Program-made: the position numbers and the translations under genes
Notes under the pieces: model-generated
What the model was told of the DNA's origin: nothing
Databases searched by the model: none
Seen by the model: the letters and a program-made list of their open reading frames with translations, nothing else
Shown: positions 17,560-25,720 of the stretch, one piece after another
Numbering within the stretch: the first letter of the stretch is position 1
Layout: each line of letters opens with the position of its first letter
Source of the DNA: Allobrachymonas sp.
GTDB lineage: Bacteria; Pseudomonadota; Gammaproteobacteria; Burkholderiales; Burkholderiaceae_C
DNA: 64,000 nt
Direction: 5' to 3'
NCBI GenBank assembly: GCA_030529505.1
Contig: JAUMWT010000007.1
Location: 1-64,000 of the forward strand

Positions 17560-18012
17560 TCAGGCGGTTTCGCCGTACACGGTCACGTTCACGTCCACCA
17601 CCACGTCGGTGTGCAGAGCGATTTGCACGGTGGTTTCGCTCACGGTTTTGATGGGGCCGTTGGGCATGCGCACTTGAGATTTGTGCACTTCAAAGCCCAT
17701 CTTGCCCAGCTCTTCGGCGATGTCGTGGTTGGTCACGGAGCCGAACAGGCGGCCGTCCACTCCCGCTTTTTGCGTGAGCTTGACGGTGGCGCCAGCGAGC
17801 TTTTCGCCCACGGTCTGCGCGGCGGCCAGCTTCTCGGCAGCCAGTTTTTCGAGTTCGGCACGGCGTGCTTCGAACTCTTTCAGGGCGGCTTCGGTGGCGC
17901 GGCGGGCGCGGCCAGTGGGGATCAGGAAGTTGCGGGCGTAGCCGTCTTTGACCTTGACGACGTCACCCAGGTTGCCGAGGTTGAGCACTTTGTCGAGCAG
18001 AATGATTTGCAT
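17560..18012 (-). CDS. rplI: 50S ribosomal protein L9
   Basis: 150 residues, the normal length for bL9. The N-terminal domain begins [17 protein letters not shown] and continues [19 protein letters not shown], the family signature; the long connecting helix (residues about 40-75, Ala/Glu/Lys-rich) and the C-terminal domain follow. L9 binds 23S rRNA near the L1 stalk base and influences reading-frame maintenance. It is the last gene of the rpsF-priB-rpsR-rplI operon, 13 bases after rpsR, with a terminator just downstream. Confidence 0.97.
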   Translation of the reverse strand: MQIILLDKVLNLGNLGDVVKVKDGYARNFLIPTGRARRATEAALKEFEARRAELEKLAAEKLAAAQTVGEKLAGATVKLTQKAGVDGRLFGSVTNHDIAEELGKMGFEVHKSQVRMPNGPIKTVSETTVQIALHTDVVVDVNVTVYGETA

Positions 18013-18025
18013 GGTCGGGCCCTCC

Positions 18026-18307
18026 TCAGATCTTGTGCTGGTCGGTGAACGGCAGCAGCGCCAGGAAGCGCGCGCGCTTGATGGCCGTGTTGAGCTGGCG
18101 TTGGTAAATGGCGCGGGTGCCGGTCAGGCGCGCGGGAATGATCTTGCCGTTTTCGGCGATGAAGTCGCGCAGGGTGTCGATGTCTTTGTAATCAATCTCT
18201 TCGACTTTGGCGACGGTGAAGCGGCAGAAACGCTTGCGCTTGAACAGCAGGTTTTGTGCCGAGCGGCGTGGGCGCCGATCTTTGCCGGTTTTTCTGGCTG
18301 TAGCCAT
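18026..18307 (-). CDS. rpsR: 30S ribosomal protein S18
   Basis: 93 residues with a basic N-terminus ([19 protein letters not shown]) and the conserved [10 protein letters not shown] and [13 protein letters not shown] segments of bS18. S18 binds 16S rRNA next to S6, whose gene is two positions upstream. The start at 18307 has an AGGAG site on the - strand; the open frame further upstream is the shadow of priB. Confidence 0.97.
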   Translation of the reverse strand: MATARKTGKDRRPRRSAQNLLFKRKRFCRFTVAKVEEIDYKDIDTLRDFIAENGKIIPARLTGTRAIYQRQLNTAIKRARFLALLPFTDQHKI

Positions 18308-18345
18308 GATGAAAATCTCCTGAAAATCTGTGTGAATAAGGGGGG

Positions 18346-18699
18346 TCAAGAAGCCGTATCGCTGATGGCAAACGACTGGATGTGAAAGATGACGCTGCTG
18401 CGGCTCATGCCGGGGCGGGAGCGATTGGCGCTGCCCAGAAAGCCCTTGAATTGGGCCTGCATGCCCAGCGTTTGCCGCTCCAGCTGCTCGGCCACGGGGC
18501 CTACGGCCACCGCTTTGAGCTGCACCTGCACTTTGCGCAGGACGCCTGCTTCCATCACTTCCGACTGGTGTTGCAACACGCAATCGATGGCCGGAATGCC
18601 CGCCGGGCTGAAGCGCAAAGCGCCTCGTTCTGCCAATTGGGCCGTGAGGCACCAGTGGTTGGCGTGGCTTGCGTGTGTGGTGCGGCTGTCTTCTTTCAA
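18346..18699 (-). CDS. priB: Primosomal replication protein N (PriB)
   Basis: A single-domain OB-fold ssDNA-binding protein of up to 117 residues. [20 protein letters not shown] and [20 protein letters not shown] match beta-proteobacterial PriB, which bridges PriA and DnaT in replication restart. The position between rpsF and rpsR is the classic one. No ATG is available near the conserved N-terminus; the frame opens with TTG at 18699, 22 bases after rpsF, so TTG is the likely initiator, with moderate certainty. Confidence 0.87.
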   Translation of the reverse strand: MKEDSRTTHASHANHWCLTAQLAERGALRFSPAGIPAIDCVLQHQSEVMEAGVLRKVQVQLKAVAVGPVAEQLERQTLGMQAQFKGFLGSANRSRPGMSRSSVIFHIQSFAISDTAS

Positions 18700-18721
18700 T
18701 CAGTGCTTGCTTTTGCGCGCA

Positions 18722-19099
18722 TCAGCGTGCTTCGGCCTCGCTGCTGGCTTGTTGCTGGGCCTTGCGCGCTTCTTCGCGCTCAACCGACTTCATCATGAGC
18801 GATGGCGCGGTTTCGGCTTTTTTCTTCTGCACGGTCAGGTGGCGCAGCACAGCGTCGTTGAAGCGGAAGGCGTGTTCCAGCTCAGACATGACGGCCTGAT
18901 CGGCTTCGATGTTCAGGCACAGATAGTGTGCTTTGTTCAGCTTGTTGATCTGGTAAGCCAGTTGGCGGCGGCCCCAGTCTTCGACACGGTGCACCTGGCC
19001 TTTGCCGGCAACCACCATGCCCTTGTAGCGTTCCAGCATGGCCGGAACCTGTTCGCTCTGATCGGGATGGATCAGCAGAATGATTTCGTAATGACGCAT
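18722..19099 (-). CDS. rpsF: 30S ribosomal protein S6
   Basis: 125 residues. The start [19 protein letters not shown], the middle [19 protein letters not shown] and [10 protein letters not shown] are diagnostic for bS6, followed by a charged Ala/Glu/Gln-rich tail typical of the family. S6 pairs with S18 on the 30S platform. GAGGAG precedes the ATG at 19099; in-frame sequence further upstream is not coding. First gene of the operon, with a good promoter 70-100 bases upstream. Confidence 0.97.
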   Translation of the reverse strand: MRHYEIILLIHPDQSEQVPAMLERYKGMVVAGKGQVHRVEDWGRRQLAYQINKLNKAHYLCLNIEADQAVMSELEHAFRFNDAVLRHLTVQKKKAETAPSLMMKSVEREEARKAQQQASSEAEAR

Positions 19100-19166
19100 A
19101 GACACTCCTCTTACGGAAAAAGCCGCCCGCAGCGTCAAAACATGCGGTACGGCAAGAGAAACGCGC

Positions 19167-19196
19167 ATTATAGCCAGCGCTGGGCTGTGTGCACAA
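19167..19196 (-). promoter_or_regulatory. Sigma-70 promoter for rpsF operon
   Basis: On the - strand, TTGTGC (19196-19191), an 18-base spacer, and a perfect TATAAT (19172-19167). This places the transcript start about 60 bases upstream of the rpsF ATG. The remainder of 19100-19438 holds only a 7-bp hairpin at 19390-19408 without a T run. Confidence 0.7.
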
Positions 19197-19438
19197 GCTG
19201 TATCCGGCAGTGAGGTGGTGGCGTGGCAGCAGCCAGCCTCGTTGCAGGGGGCGGTGCGTTTGATGAATGACGTTTCCAGTGCCACTCAAGCTGTGCTGGG
19301 CTGACCTAGCCTAACTGGGGGGCGTTTGCGATGCGCGCAGACGCCTCTTTTTGCTCTATGTGCGAGCTGGCGGGTTGTATGCAAGCAGGGCGGCTCAAGT
19401 AGAGCCGCTCCGCAACTGTGCATATTCAGCCGTGCGCC

Positions 19439-20176
19439 TCAATACATATGCAGGCCGCCGTTGCACGAAAAATCAGCGCCGGTGGTAAAGGCCGCCTCGT
19501 CGCTGGCGAGCCAAGCGACGATGGAGGCAATCTCCTCCGGCGCGCCCAGGCGCTTGACCGGGATGGTGGCCACGATCTTTTCCAGAATTTCTGGCTTGAT
19601 GGCGCGCACCATATCGGTGCCGATGTAGCCGGGGCTCACGGTATTCACGGTCACGCCCTTGCTCGCCAACTCTTGCGCCAGCGCCTTGGTAAAGCCGTGC
19701 ATGCCCGCCTTGGCGGCGGAGTAGTTGGTTTGCCCGGCCTGGCCCTTCTCGCCGTTGACGGAGGAAATATTGATGATGCGGCCCCAGCCCTTTTCCACCA
19801 TGTCGGGCACCACTTGCTTGCTCACGTTGAACATGGAATTGAGGTTGGTGCTGATGACTGCGTTCCATTCTTCGGGCGTCATCTTGATGAACATGCGGTC
19901 GCGCGTGATGCCCGCGTTGTTCACCAGCACGTCAATCGGGCCGTGCTCGGCCTTGGCTTGGGCAAAAGCGTCCACCGTGGCTTGCCAATCGGATACGTCA
20001 GCCGCACTCGCGTAAAAGTTAAAGCCTGCGGCCTTTTGCTCGTCCAGCCACTTCTGGTAATCGCGGTTGGGGCTGCAACCCGCAATCACCTTGAAGCCGC
20101 GCTGGTGCAGCGCACGGCAAATGGCCGTTCCAATGCCCCCCATGCCACCGGTTACGTAAGCTACTTTCTGGCTCAT
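19439..20176 (-). CDS. phaB: Acetoacetyl-CoA reductase
   Basis: 245 residues of the SDR family, very like Cupriavidus PhaB: VTGGMGGIGTAICRAL at the N-terminus, NNAGITRDRMF, the catalytic NISSVNGEKGQAGQTNYSAA region (Ser, Tyr, then Lys) and the C-terminal TGADFSCNGGLHMY. It reduces acetoacetyl-CoA to (R)-3-hydroxybutyryl-CoA with NADPH in polyhydroxybutyrate synthesis. An AAGGAGGT site precedes the ATG. phaC and phaA are not in this window; the regulator gene phaR is 27 kb away. Housekeeping FabG is the alternative but fits less well. Confidence 0.93.
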   Translation of the reverse strand: MSQKVAYVTGGMGGIGTAICRALHQRGFKVIAGCSPNRDYQKWLDEQKAAGFNFYASAADVSDWQATVDAFAQAKAEHGPIDVLVNNAGITRDRMFIKMTPEEWNAVISTNLNSMFNVSKQVVPDMVEKGWGRIINISSVNGEKGQAGQTNYSAAKAGMHGFTKALAQELASKGVTVNTVSPGYIGTDMVRAIKPEILEKIVATIPVKRLGAPEEIASIVAWLASDEAAFTTGADFSCNGGLHMY

Positions 20177-20584
20177 GCTCTACCTCCTTGCTTGAAGAAA
20201 AAACCGTTGAAGCTGTGCTGAACTATGTCTGCACGCACACACAGCGCGGCAGCGATGCCGATCTTTTGTCTCCGAGCCACGCGTGCCGCTTTCGAAGCAA
20301 GTCGCACACGAATCGTTACAAGCCAGCATACCATGCGGGCCGGCTTGTTTGGACCTGTCTGCGAACGCATTGGGGGTCTGCTGGCGAAAAAGCGGGCTGG
20401 TCTGTATTTGCTCCAACCGTTTTTGCAAGTCGGCAGCCTTTGCAGACCGGCCTGCTCTGGCCCAAAGGATGGGCGTCATGCATACGGCAGGGATACGGCT
20501 AGGAGCGATGGCAGCCCGCGATTTGAAGGATCGGTGAATCCGTTGATGGTCAACGGCACTCATCGGATCAGAAGAATCCGGGGC
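20177..20584. other. Intergenic region upstream of phaB
   Basis: No gene recognised. It must contain the phaB promoter on the - strand, but no clear consensus pair was found. Confidence 0.4.
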
Positions 20585-22471
20585 TCAAGCCGCATCTGCA
20601 TCGGCTTCTGCCGCTGGCAAGTGTGCATGCGTCACTTCAAGTGCATTGCGCACGCGCTGCACCAGCAGTGAATCGCCCGCGCAGGACAGCGTGAGCTGGT
20701 GGGTGGCGCGGGTCATGGCCACGTAGAACACGCGCAGCTCTTCGTCCAGATCGTGTTTGCCGGGCAGCAAATCCAGCCGCATCACGAATACGTGGGGAAA
20801 CTCCAAGCCTTTGGCCGCATGCATGCTCAAGAGTTTGACGCTGGGCGTGGCCCAATCGATGTTTTTGCGGCCGCTGCGGGTTTGTGTGGGAATGCCTTGC
20901 CGCTTGAGCGCGTTTTGCAGCGGCTCCCAATGGTATTTGTCGCGGCACAGCACGGCGATGTCGTCGGGTGGGGTGCCGTTTTTCACCAGCTGGGCGATGC
21001 GCTCGGCCAGTGCATGGGCTTCGTCTTTGTCGCTGGTAAAGCGCAGCAGTTGCGGCATGGGGCCGCGCCGCCCGGCGGTTTCGGGGCGCACGCGCTGCAT
21101 GTGGGTGTCGCTTTCGCTCACGTCGGTCAGCAGCTGTTCAGCGCATTGCATGGCCAGGGCCAAGATCTCGACGGTGTTGCGATAGTTCATCCGCAAGATG
21201 CTGGTGCGGCCCTGCGCTTCAATGCCAACGCTGGCGAAGCTGAAGCGTTTTTTGGCCGGTTTGTAGATGGATTGTGCGTCGTCGTACAGCACCAGCAGCG
21301 AGCGCGTGGCGGGGTTGACCAACTGCGTGGCAATGCGCAGCCACGAGGCATCAAAGTCGTGCGCCTCGTCAATCAGCAGTGCGGAATATTGGCCTTGCGG
21401 CACCAGGCCGGTTTGCAAGGCGCGCTCTACGGTTTCAACCAGGGCCTCGTAATACGCGGTGGTGCCGGGTGTGAGTTCGGGTTTGGCGAGTTGGTAGGTG
21501 CGCACCATGTCTTCGCACCAGGAGTGAAAGGTGCGCGCCGCTACGCGTGCGGGATCTAGGCCGCGCTCGTCCAGCAGATGCGAGATGCGATCAGCCAGCG
21601 GGCGGTTGTAGCAAAGCACCAAGATCGGCTGCGCGCCAGGCTCGGCCTGCTGCGCCAAGTGCTGGGCGCGAAAAACCAGAATCATGGTTTTGCCCGTGCC
21701 TGCCGCGCCATGAATCACGCGGTGCCCTTCGCCCAGCGATCGGGCGGCTTGCTCCTGGTTCATGTCCATCACCTGAATCAGATCAGGAATGGCGAATTTG
21801 CCCGCCTTTTCAGCCGCGGCTTTTTGCGCGGCCGATAGATTGGTGATGCGCACCTCGGGGAACATGTGCCAACGCACGCGATCTTGCTGGGGCAAGGTGA
21901 GCGCCACCGGAAAAAACGTGGTGAACAAACGCCACAAACGCTCTTGAAACTGGTCGGGCGTCACGTCCTCGTCCAGATCATCGCGCAGCAGTGTGCGCTC
22001 GTCCGGAAAGATTTCGGCAAAGTCCGTGCCTTGTATGTGCTGGCGGCGCACATTGCTCATCACCGTGCCCCAGCCGTAGGGCACGGCGCATTTGCCGACG
22101 TAGCGCCCCTCGGTCTGCTTGAGCTGGGGGTCGCGCTCCAGCACATTGTTGATTTGCAGGGCGCACTCGCGCGCCTGCACCTCGGGGTGCCTGCAGGTTT
22201 TGGGGCCACCGTCGGCATGGAGCGTCACGCTTTCTTTGGTGGCGTGCGTCATGGTGTGGAGCTTCCAGTGTTTGACTTCCAGCACCAGCACCCCACGGCG
22301 GGGGTTGAAGATCACAAAGTCCGGCTGGCGTTGCAGGGGGCCCACCGGAATGTCGTGCCAAACGATGTAATCGTCCGGCAGGCAGCGTTTGATCTGTTCC
22401 AGCACCAGGCGTTCGCCCGTGTTGCTGCAGCGTTTATGAATGCGACTGTAGATTTGAGGAAATAAAGCCAT
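20585..22471 (-). CDS. NERD-domain UvrD/Rep-type helicase
   Basis: 628 residues. An N-terminal NERD nuclease-related domain (residues about 15-130: RQPDFVIFNPRRGVLVLEVK contains the D...E-x-K pattern) precedes a superfamily 1 helicase: Walker A GAAGTGKT near 257, Walker B LLIDEAHDF near 368, MNYRNT, LLSMHAAKGLEFPHV and the motif VI VAMTRATHQL. It should translocate on DNA with ATP; the NERD domain may act as a nuclease. It stands alone between phaB and a + strand membrane methyltransferase. Role in repair or in defence against foreign DNA cannot be decided from sequence. Confidence 0.88.
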   Translation of the reverse strand: MALFPQIYSRIHKRCSNTGERLVLEQIKRCLPDDYIVWHDIPVGPLQRQPDFVIFNPRRGVLVLEVKHWKLHTMTHATKESVTLHADGGPKTCRHPEVQARECALQINNVLERDPQLKQTEGRYVGKCAVPYGWGTVMSNVRRQHIQGTDFAEIFPDERTLLRDDLDEDVTPDQFQERLWRLFTTFFPVALTLPQQDRVRWHMFPEVRITNLSAAQKAAAEKAGKFAIPDLIQVMDMNQEQAARSLGEGHRVIHGAAGTGKTMILVFRAQHLAQQAEPGAQPILVLCYNRPLADRISHLLDERGLDPARVAARTFHSWCEDMVRTYQLAKPELTPGTTAYYEALVETVERALQTGLVPQGQYSALLIDEAHDFDASWLRIATQLVNPATRSLLVLYDDAQSIYKPAKKRFSFASVGIEAQGRTSILRMNYRNTVEILALAMQCAEQLLTDVSESDTHMQRVRPETAGRRGPMPQLLRFTSDKDEAHALAERIAQLVKNGTPPDDIAVLCRDKYHWEPLQNALKRQGIPTQTRSGRKNIDWATPSVKLLSMHAAKGLEFPHVFVMRLDLLPGKHDLDEELRVFYVAMTRATHQLTLSCAGDSLLVQRVRNALEVTHAHLPAAEADADAA

Positions 22472-22677
22472 GCGCCGATCTTATCTGCACATTCGGTTAC
22501 ATTCGGCGGATGGCTTGTGCCTGCAGATTTTTTCTGCGCGCTGCAAAGTCAAAGTGCAAAGTCGCCTTTGTTGGGTCTTTGTTTGTTTGAGGCAGCAGTG
22601 TGGGCGTGCTGAGGTGTCGGTCAAAGGCAGCTCAAGCGCACGGCCTGCTGCGTTGCGTTTGTGTTGCTGTTTTTCCC

Positions 22678-23181
22678 ATGATCACCACTGTATTTGTATT
22701 GATCTTTTGTATTCGTCTGGTTTCTTTGGCTGTTTCCATCAAAAACGAAAAGGCATTGATCGCCGCTGGCGCCCGGCAGTTTGGCGCGCGCAATTCCAAG
22801 CTGCTCTCGGTCGCGCACATCGCGTATTACTTTGCCGCCTTGGCCGAATCGCACATTCGTGGCGTGCGTTTTGATGTGATTTCGGCCGCTGGCACGGCCC
22901 TGGTGGCCTTTGCCTTGGCCATGCTGTTTTACGTGATTCATGCGCTGGGGCCTATCTGGACGGTCAAGCTCTACATCCACCCACAGCACACCGTCAACCG
23001 CAGCTGGCTGTTTCGCCACGTGCGGCACCCCAACTACTTTTTGAACATCATCCCCGAGCTGATTGGCATTGGGCTGCTTTGCCATGCATGGAACGTGATG
23101 CTCATCGGGCTGCCGATCTACGGCGCCATCCTCGCCGTGCGCATTCGCCAAGAGCACGAAGCCATGCGCCACCTTTGGTAA
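22678..23181 (+). CDS. Isoprenylcysteine methyltransferase-like membrane protein
   Basis: A 167-residue membrane protein with about four hydrophobic segments. The C-terminal RHVRHPNYFLNIIPELIGIG followed by the cytosolic IRQEHEAMRHL is the SAM-binding signature of the ICMT/PEMT-like family. Bacterial members methylate lipids, isoprenoid-like groups or unknown substrates; the substrate here is unknown. The ATG at 22678 starts directly at the first hydrophobic helix and is preferred to in-frame codons upstream. The next gene on the same strand is an ATP-grasp enzyme 121 bases away. Confidence 0.72.
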   Translation: MITTVFVLIFCIRLVSLAVSIKNEKALIAAGARQFGARNSKLLSVAHIAYYFAALAESHIRGVRFDVISAAGTALVAFALAMLFYVIHALGPIWTVKLYIHPQHTVNRSWLFRHVRHPNYFLNIIPELIGIGLLCHAWNVMLIGLPIYGAILAVRIRQEHEAMRHLW

Positions 23182-23302
23182 TGCCTTCATTCGATTTAAG
23201 CTAAATTGGCAGGCAGATCATGTGAGTTAAGCGCTATTGCACCATCTTGCTGACCGAAAACCGTCTTTATCCTTTGTTTCCATCACTTTTAGCGAGCTGA
23301 TC

Positions 23303-24133
23303 ATGAACACCACCTATATCGCCACCTGTCGCGCTTGGCCCCAGGGCAACGCGGGCCTGCAAGAGCTGGCTACTGCGCTGCCCGCCACCATCCTGCCTTG
23401 GCAAGACATTGATCCTGCTGCCATTGCCAAGGATGGGCAAACCGTAACCGTGCTGCCCCTGGCCGCTTGGGACTACAGCGAAACCCCCGATGCCTACCGC
23501 AACTGGCTGCTTGCGCTGCAAGACGCGGGCGCGCGCGTCATCAACCCGCCTGCGCTGCAAATCTGGAACATGGACAAGCGCTACCTGTGCGAGCTGGCCG
23601 CCAAGGGCCTGTCCATCACCCCCAGCGTGGCCCTGCTGCCAGGGGAGGACTGGCCCGAAAAGATTACCGCCAGCGGCTGGAGCAACCCCGTCATCAAACC
23701 GCTGGTGGGGCAAAGCGGGCGCGGCGTGCGCCGCCTGGCCGATGGCGGCATGCCCACAGTTGCTGACTACCCGCAAGGCGTGCTGCTTCAACCCTTTGTA
23801 CCCACGGATGTGGGCGAAGTCTGCTTGATCTATTTGGTAGGCCAGTTCTCGCACGCGGCACACCGCCAACCCGCGCCCGATGAATGGCGTGCCAACTCGG
23901 CCTACGGCGTGCAAATACTGCCCATCACCCCGCAGCCTGAATGGCTGGCCTGCGCCGAAAACGTGCTGCAACACCTGCCGCAAGCGCCCCTTTACGCACG
24001 CGTGGACGGGCTGATCGCGCAAGACGGTCGCTTCATGGTGAATGAAGTGGAATTGATCGAGCCGGCGTTGTATGCGCAGTTACAGCCAGGGGTTACGGAA
24101 GCTTTGAAGGAGATATTGGCTTCGAGTTTATGA
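23303..24133 (+). CDS. ATP-grasp domain protein
   Basis: 276 residues with an ATP-grasp fold. The nucleotide-binding segment WSNPVIKPLVGQSGRGVRRL lies near residues 128-147, and the metal-binding end FMVNEVELIEPALY near 246-259. This tail resembles the glutathione-synthetase-like/DcsG group of carboxylate-amine ligases, so it probably joins a carboxylate to an amine or thiol with ATP. The substrate is unknown. ATG at 23303 is preferred over an upstream in-frame ATG at 23237. The final dozen codons become less GC-biased just before the AT-rich region that follows. Confidence 0.75.
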   Translation: MNTTYIATCRAWPQGNAGLQELATALPATILPWQDIDPAAIAKDGQTVTVLPLAAWDYSETPDAYRNWLLALQDAGARVINPPALQIWNMDKRYLCELAAKGLSITPSVALLPGEDWPEKITASGWSNPVIKPLVGQSGRGVRRLADGGMPTVADYPQGVLLQPFVPTDVGEVCLIYLVGQFSHAAHRQPAPDEWRANSAYGVQILPITPQPEWLACAENVLQHLPQAPLYARVDGLIAQDGRFMVNEVELIEPALYAQLQPGVTEALKEILASSL

Positions 24134-25720
24134 ATTGTTGTCTTATTTTGTAAATCATAAAGCTTTAGACGGGGTAGGTTTTTTTTGTCCAAGCGACAAT
24201 TCGATTTCCAGTTTTACTCATTACAGGATCAATTAAATTTTGATCTCTTAATGAGTAAAAAACACGTTTCATAACATTCTCTGATCGGATTCCTGTGATT
24301 TCTCGTGCCTCTCGATTTCTAATTATTTTGTTTTTATCTAAAAACTCAAGTACTTGTTCTTCGGGGGATGCGAGGGGCGTGTGAGGTATGGTTACACTTA
24401 CATAGTTTCCCTCCTCTTTAATAATTGGTGGATGTAGTCTGAATTCTTGCATTTTTTGAAACGCTGTGTTGAGACCTTCTCCCATATCTTTGTTTATGGG
24501 ATTTTTGTATCTATTTAGAATTCGGACAATTTTTGAGTTTCTAGAGAAACGTGATTCTAAGATGTTGTCGATGGTTACAAAGCCTGGTAATCTCCCTGGG
24601 CTTTTGATAACAATTCTGTTGTTGAATATTTGTATTTGAACGTCGTCTGATATTGAATAGTCTCTATGAATAACGGCGTTAACTAAAATTTCCCAAATTG
24701 TCTCAGGTGGATAGTTAACCTTTTCTAAGCCGGATTTCCCCATAATTTGAATTGCATCCATTATTTCCTTGACAGCCTTGGAAGCTTTTATTACTTGGTT
24801 ATTTAAACTGCCTTCAATGGTACGTTGTTCCTTTAGATGCTCTCTTTCGGGTGTTTGCTCAGATGTGTCGTATCGTGCGATTTTAATAGCGCATCGAGTA
24901 GGGAAAATGGGGGTTGGGTCATCGCAAAACAATAAAACTCCAGCGGCTTTGGGCGTGCCTGTTTTTTTGTCTAGTAAATTTTGTTTTTTTAAGAATGTTT
25001 TTGCATCTGTGGATGGGGAAATATTTTGTAAAAAATTTCTAATTTCTTCGGAATTTTCAATGTCCTCTGCGGTTGAGTCATTGATGATTTTGTCTTCGAA
25101 TGATGTGACTCCTTTTGAAAAAGATAAAGATTGTATTTTTTCTGGATCTTTGATTAGTATGGATTGTGCTGATTGACGAATATAAACATCTCCTGAGCTG
25201 GTGCTGTAAACATTTGTTCCTTTTTCTATTTGAATGGATAGAGCAATCGTATCGTCTGGGGCTTTTAAGAATTCGGCGTAATAGGGGATTGTGGGGGAAA
25301 TTTCCGAAAGGCTTTGAAAGATTGAGTTGAAGCTTTCGGTGTCTTTTTTTCCTTGCCATCTGGTAAGCGGATTTGGGTCTTCCTTTTTGTCGGCGATTCC
25401 AATAATGAATTCTCCCCCATCAGCATTGGCAAATGCCGTTGCAATTTTTTGAATTTTCTTTCCGTCAACTCCTGCTGATTTGTGATCAAAGAAGTGTGAT
25501 TCTTCGCGCTGACATAGCTCAATTACTTCGGGAGTTGTTAAAACTTTTGTTTTGTAACAATTCATTTTTTAGGCTCCTGTTGCTTGATGGTAGGGAAATT
25601 TTGTTTGCGCTATTGTTACATTTCACTGTATTTTGTGTGTGATGCTAAACTGTTTTTTTGTGAGCCATGGGTCTTCCGGAGAAAGAAAAATTTAAATTAA
25701 GTCTATGCGTAATATTCTTG
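24134..25720. mobile_element. AT-rich island, probable horizontal import
   Basis: Base composition shifts abruptly from GC-rich on both sides to visibly AT-rich, with runs of T and A, across the whole interval. It contains one gene (AlbA_2/COG2865 type). Its right edge runs into the last few codons of the tandem UvrA gene. No integrase, transposase or clear flanking direct repeats are visible, so the mechanism of entry is unknown. Confidence 0.65.
24165..25565 (-). CDS. AlbA_2 (Schlafen-like) DNA/RNA-binding regulator with ATPase-like domain, COG2865
   Basis: 466 residues. The N-terminal AlbA_2 domain (residues about 15-130) shows EESHFFDHKSAG and ATAFANADGGEFIIGI. A histidine-kinase-like ATPase domain (about 260-390) shows ETIWEILVNAVIHRDYSISD and MGEGLNTAF. 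A winged-helix-like end (about 405-460) shows EFLDKNKIIRNREAREITGI. This is the layout of COG2865 putative transcriptional regulators; relatives occur in mobile and defence loci. AGGAG precedes the ATG. Codon use is strongly AT-biased, unlike every neighbour, which points to recent transfer. The function is not established. Confidence 0.8.
   Translation of the reverse strand: MNCYKTKVLTTPEVIELCQREESHFFDHKSAGVDGKKIQKIATAFANADGGEFIIGIADKKEDPNPLTRWQGKKDTESFNSIFQSLSEISPTIPYYAEFLKAPDDTIALSIQIEKGTNVYSTSSGDVYIRQSAQSILIKDPEKIQSLSFSKGVTSFEDKIINDSTAEDIENSEEIRNFLQNISPSTDAKTFLKKQNLLDKKTGTPKAAGVLLFCDDPTPIFPTRCAIKIARYDTSEQTPEREHLKEQRTIEGSLNNQVIKASKAVKEIMDAIQIMGKSGLEKVNYPPETIWEILVNAVIHRDYSISDDVQIQIFNNRIVIKSPGRLPGFVTIDNILESRFSRNSKIVRILNRYKNPINKDMGEGLNTAFQKMQEFRLHPPIIKEEGNYVSVTIPHTPLASPEEQVLEFLDKNKIIRNREAREITGIRSENVMKRVFYSLRDQNLIDPVMSKTGNRIVAWTKKTYPV

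Noticed and set aside
19390..19408. Hairpin after phaB as terminator
   Set aside because: Only a 7-bp stem and no T run in the - strand direction.
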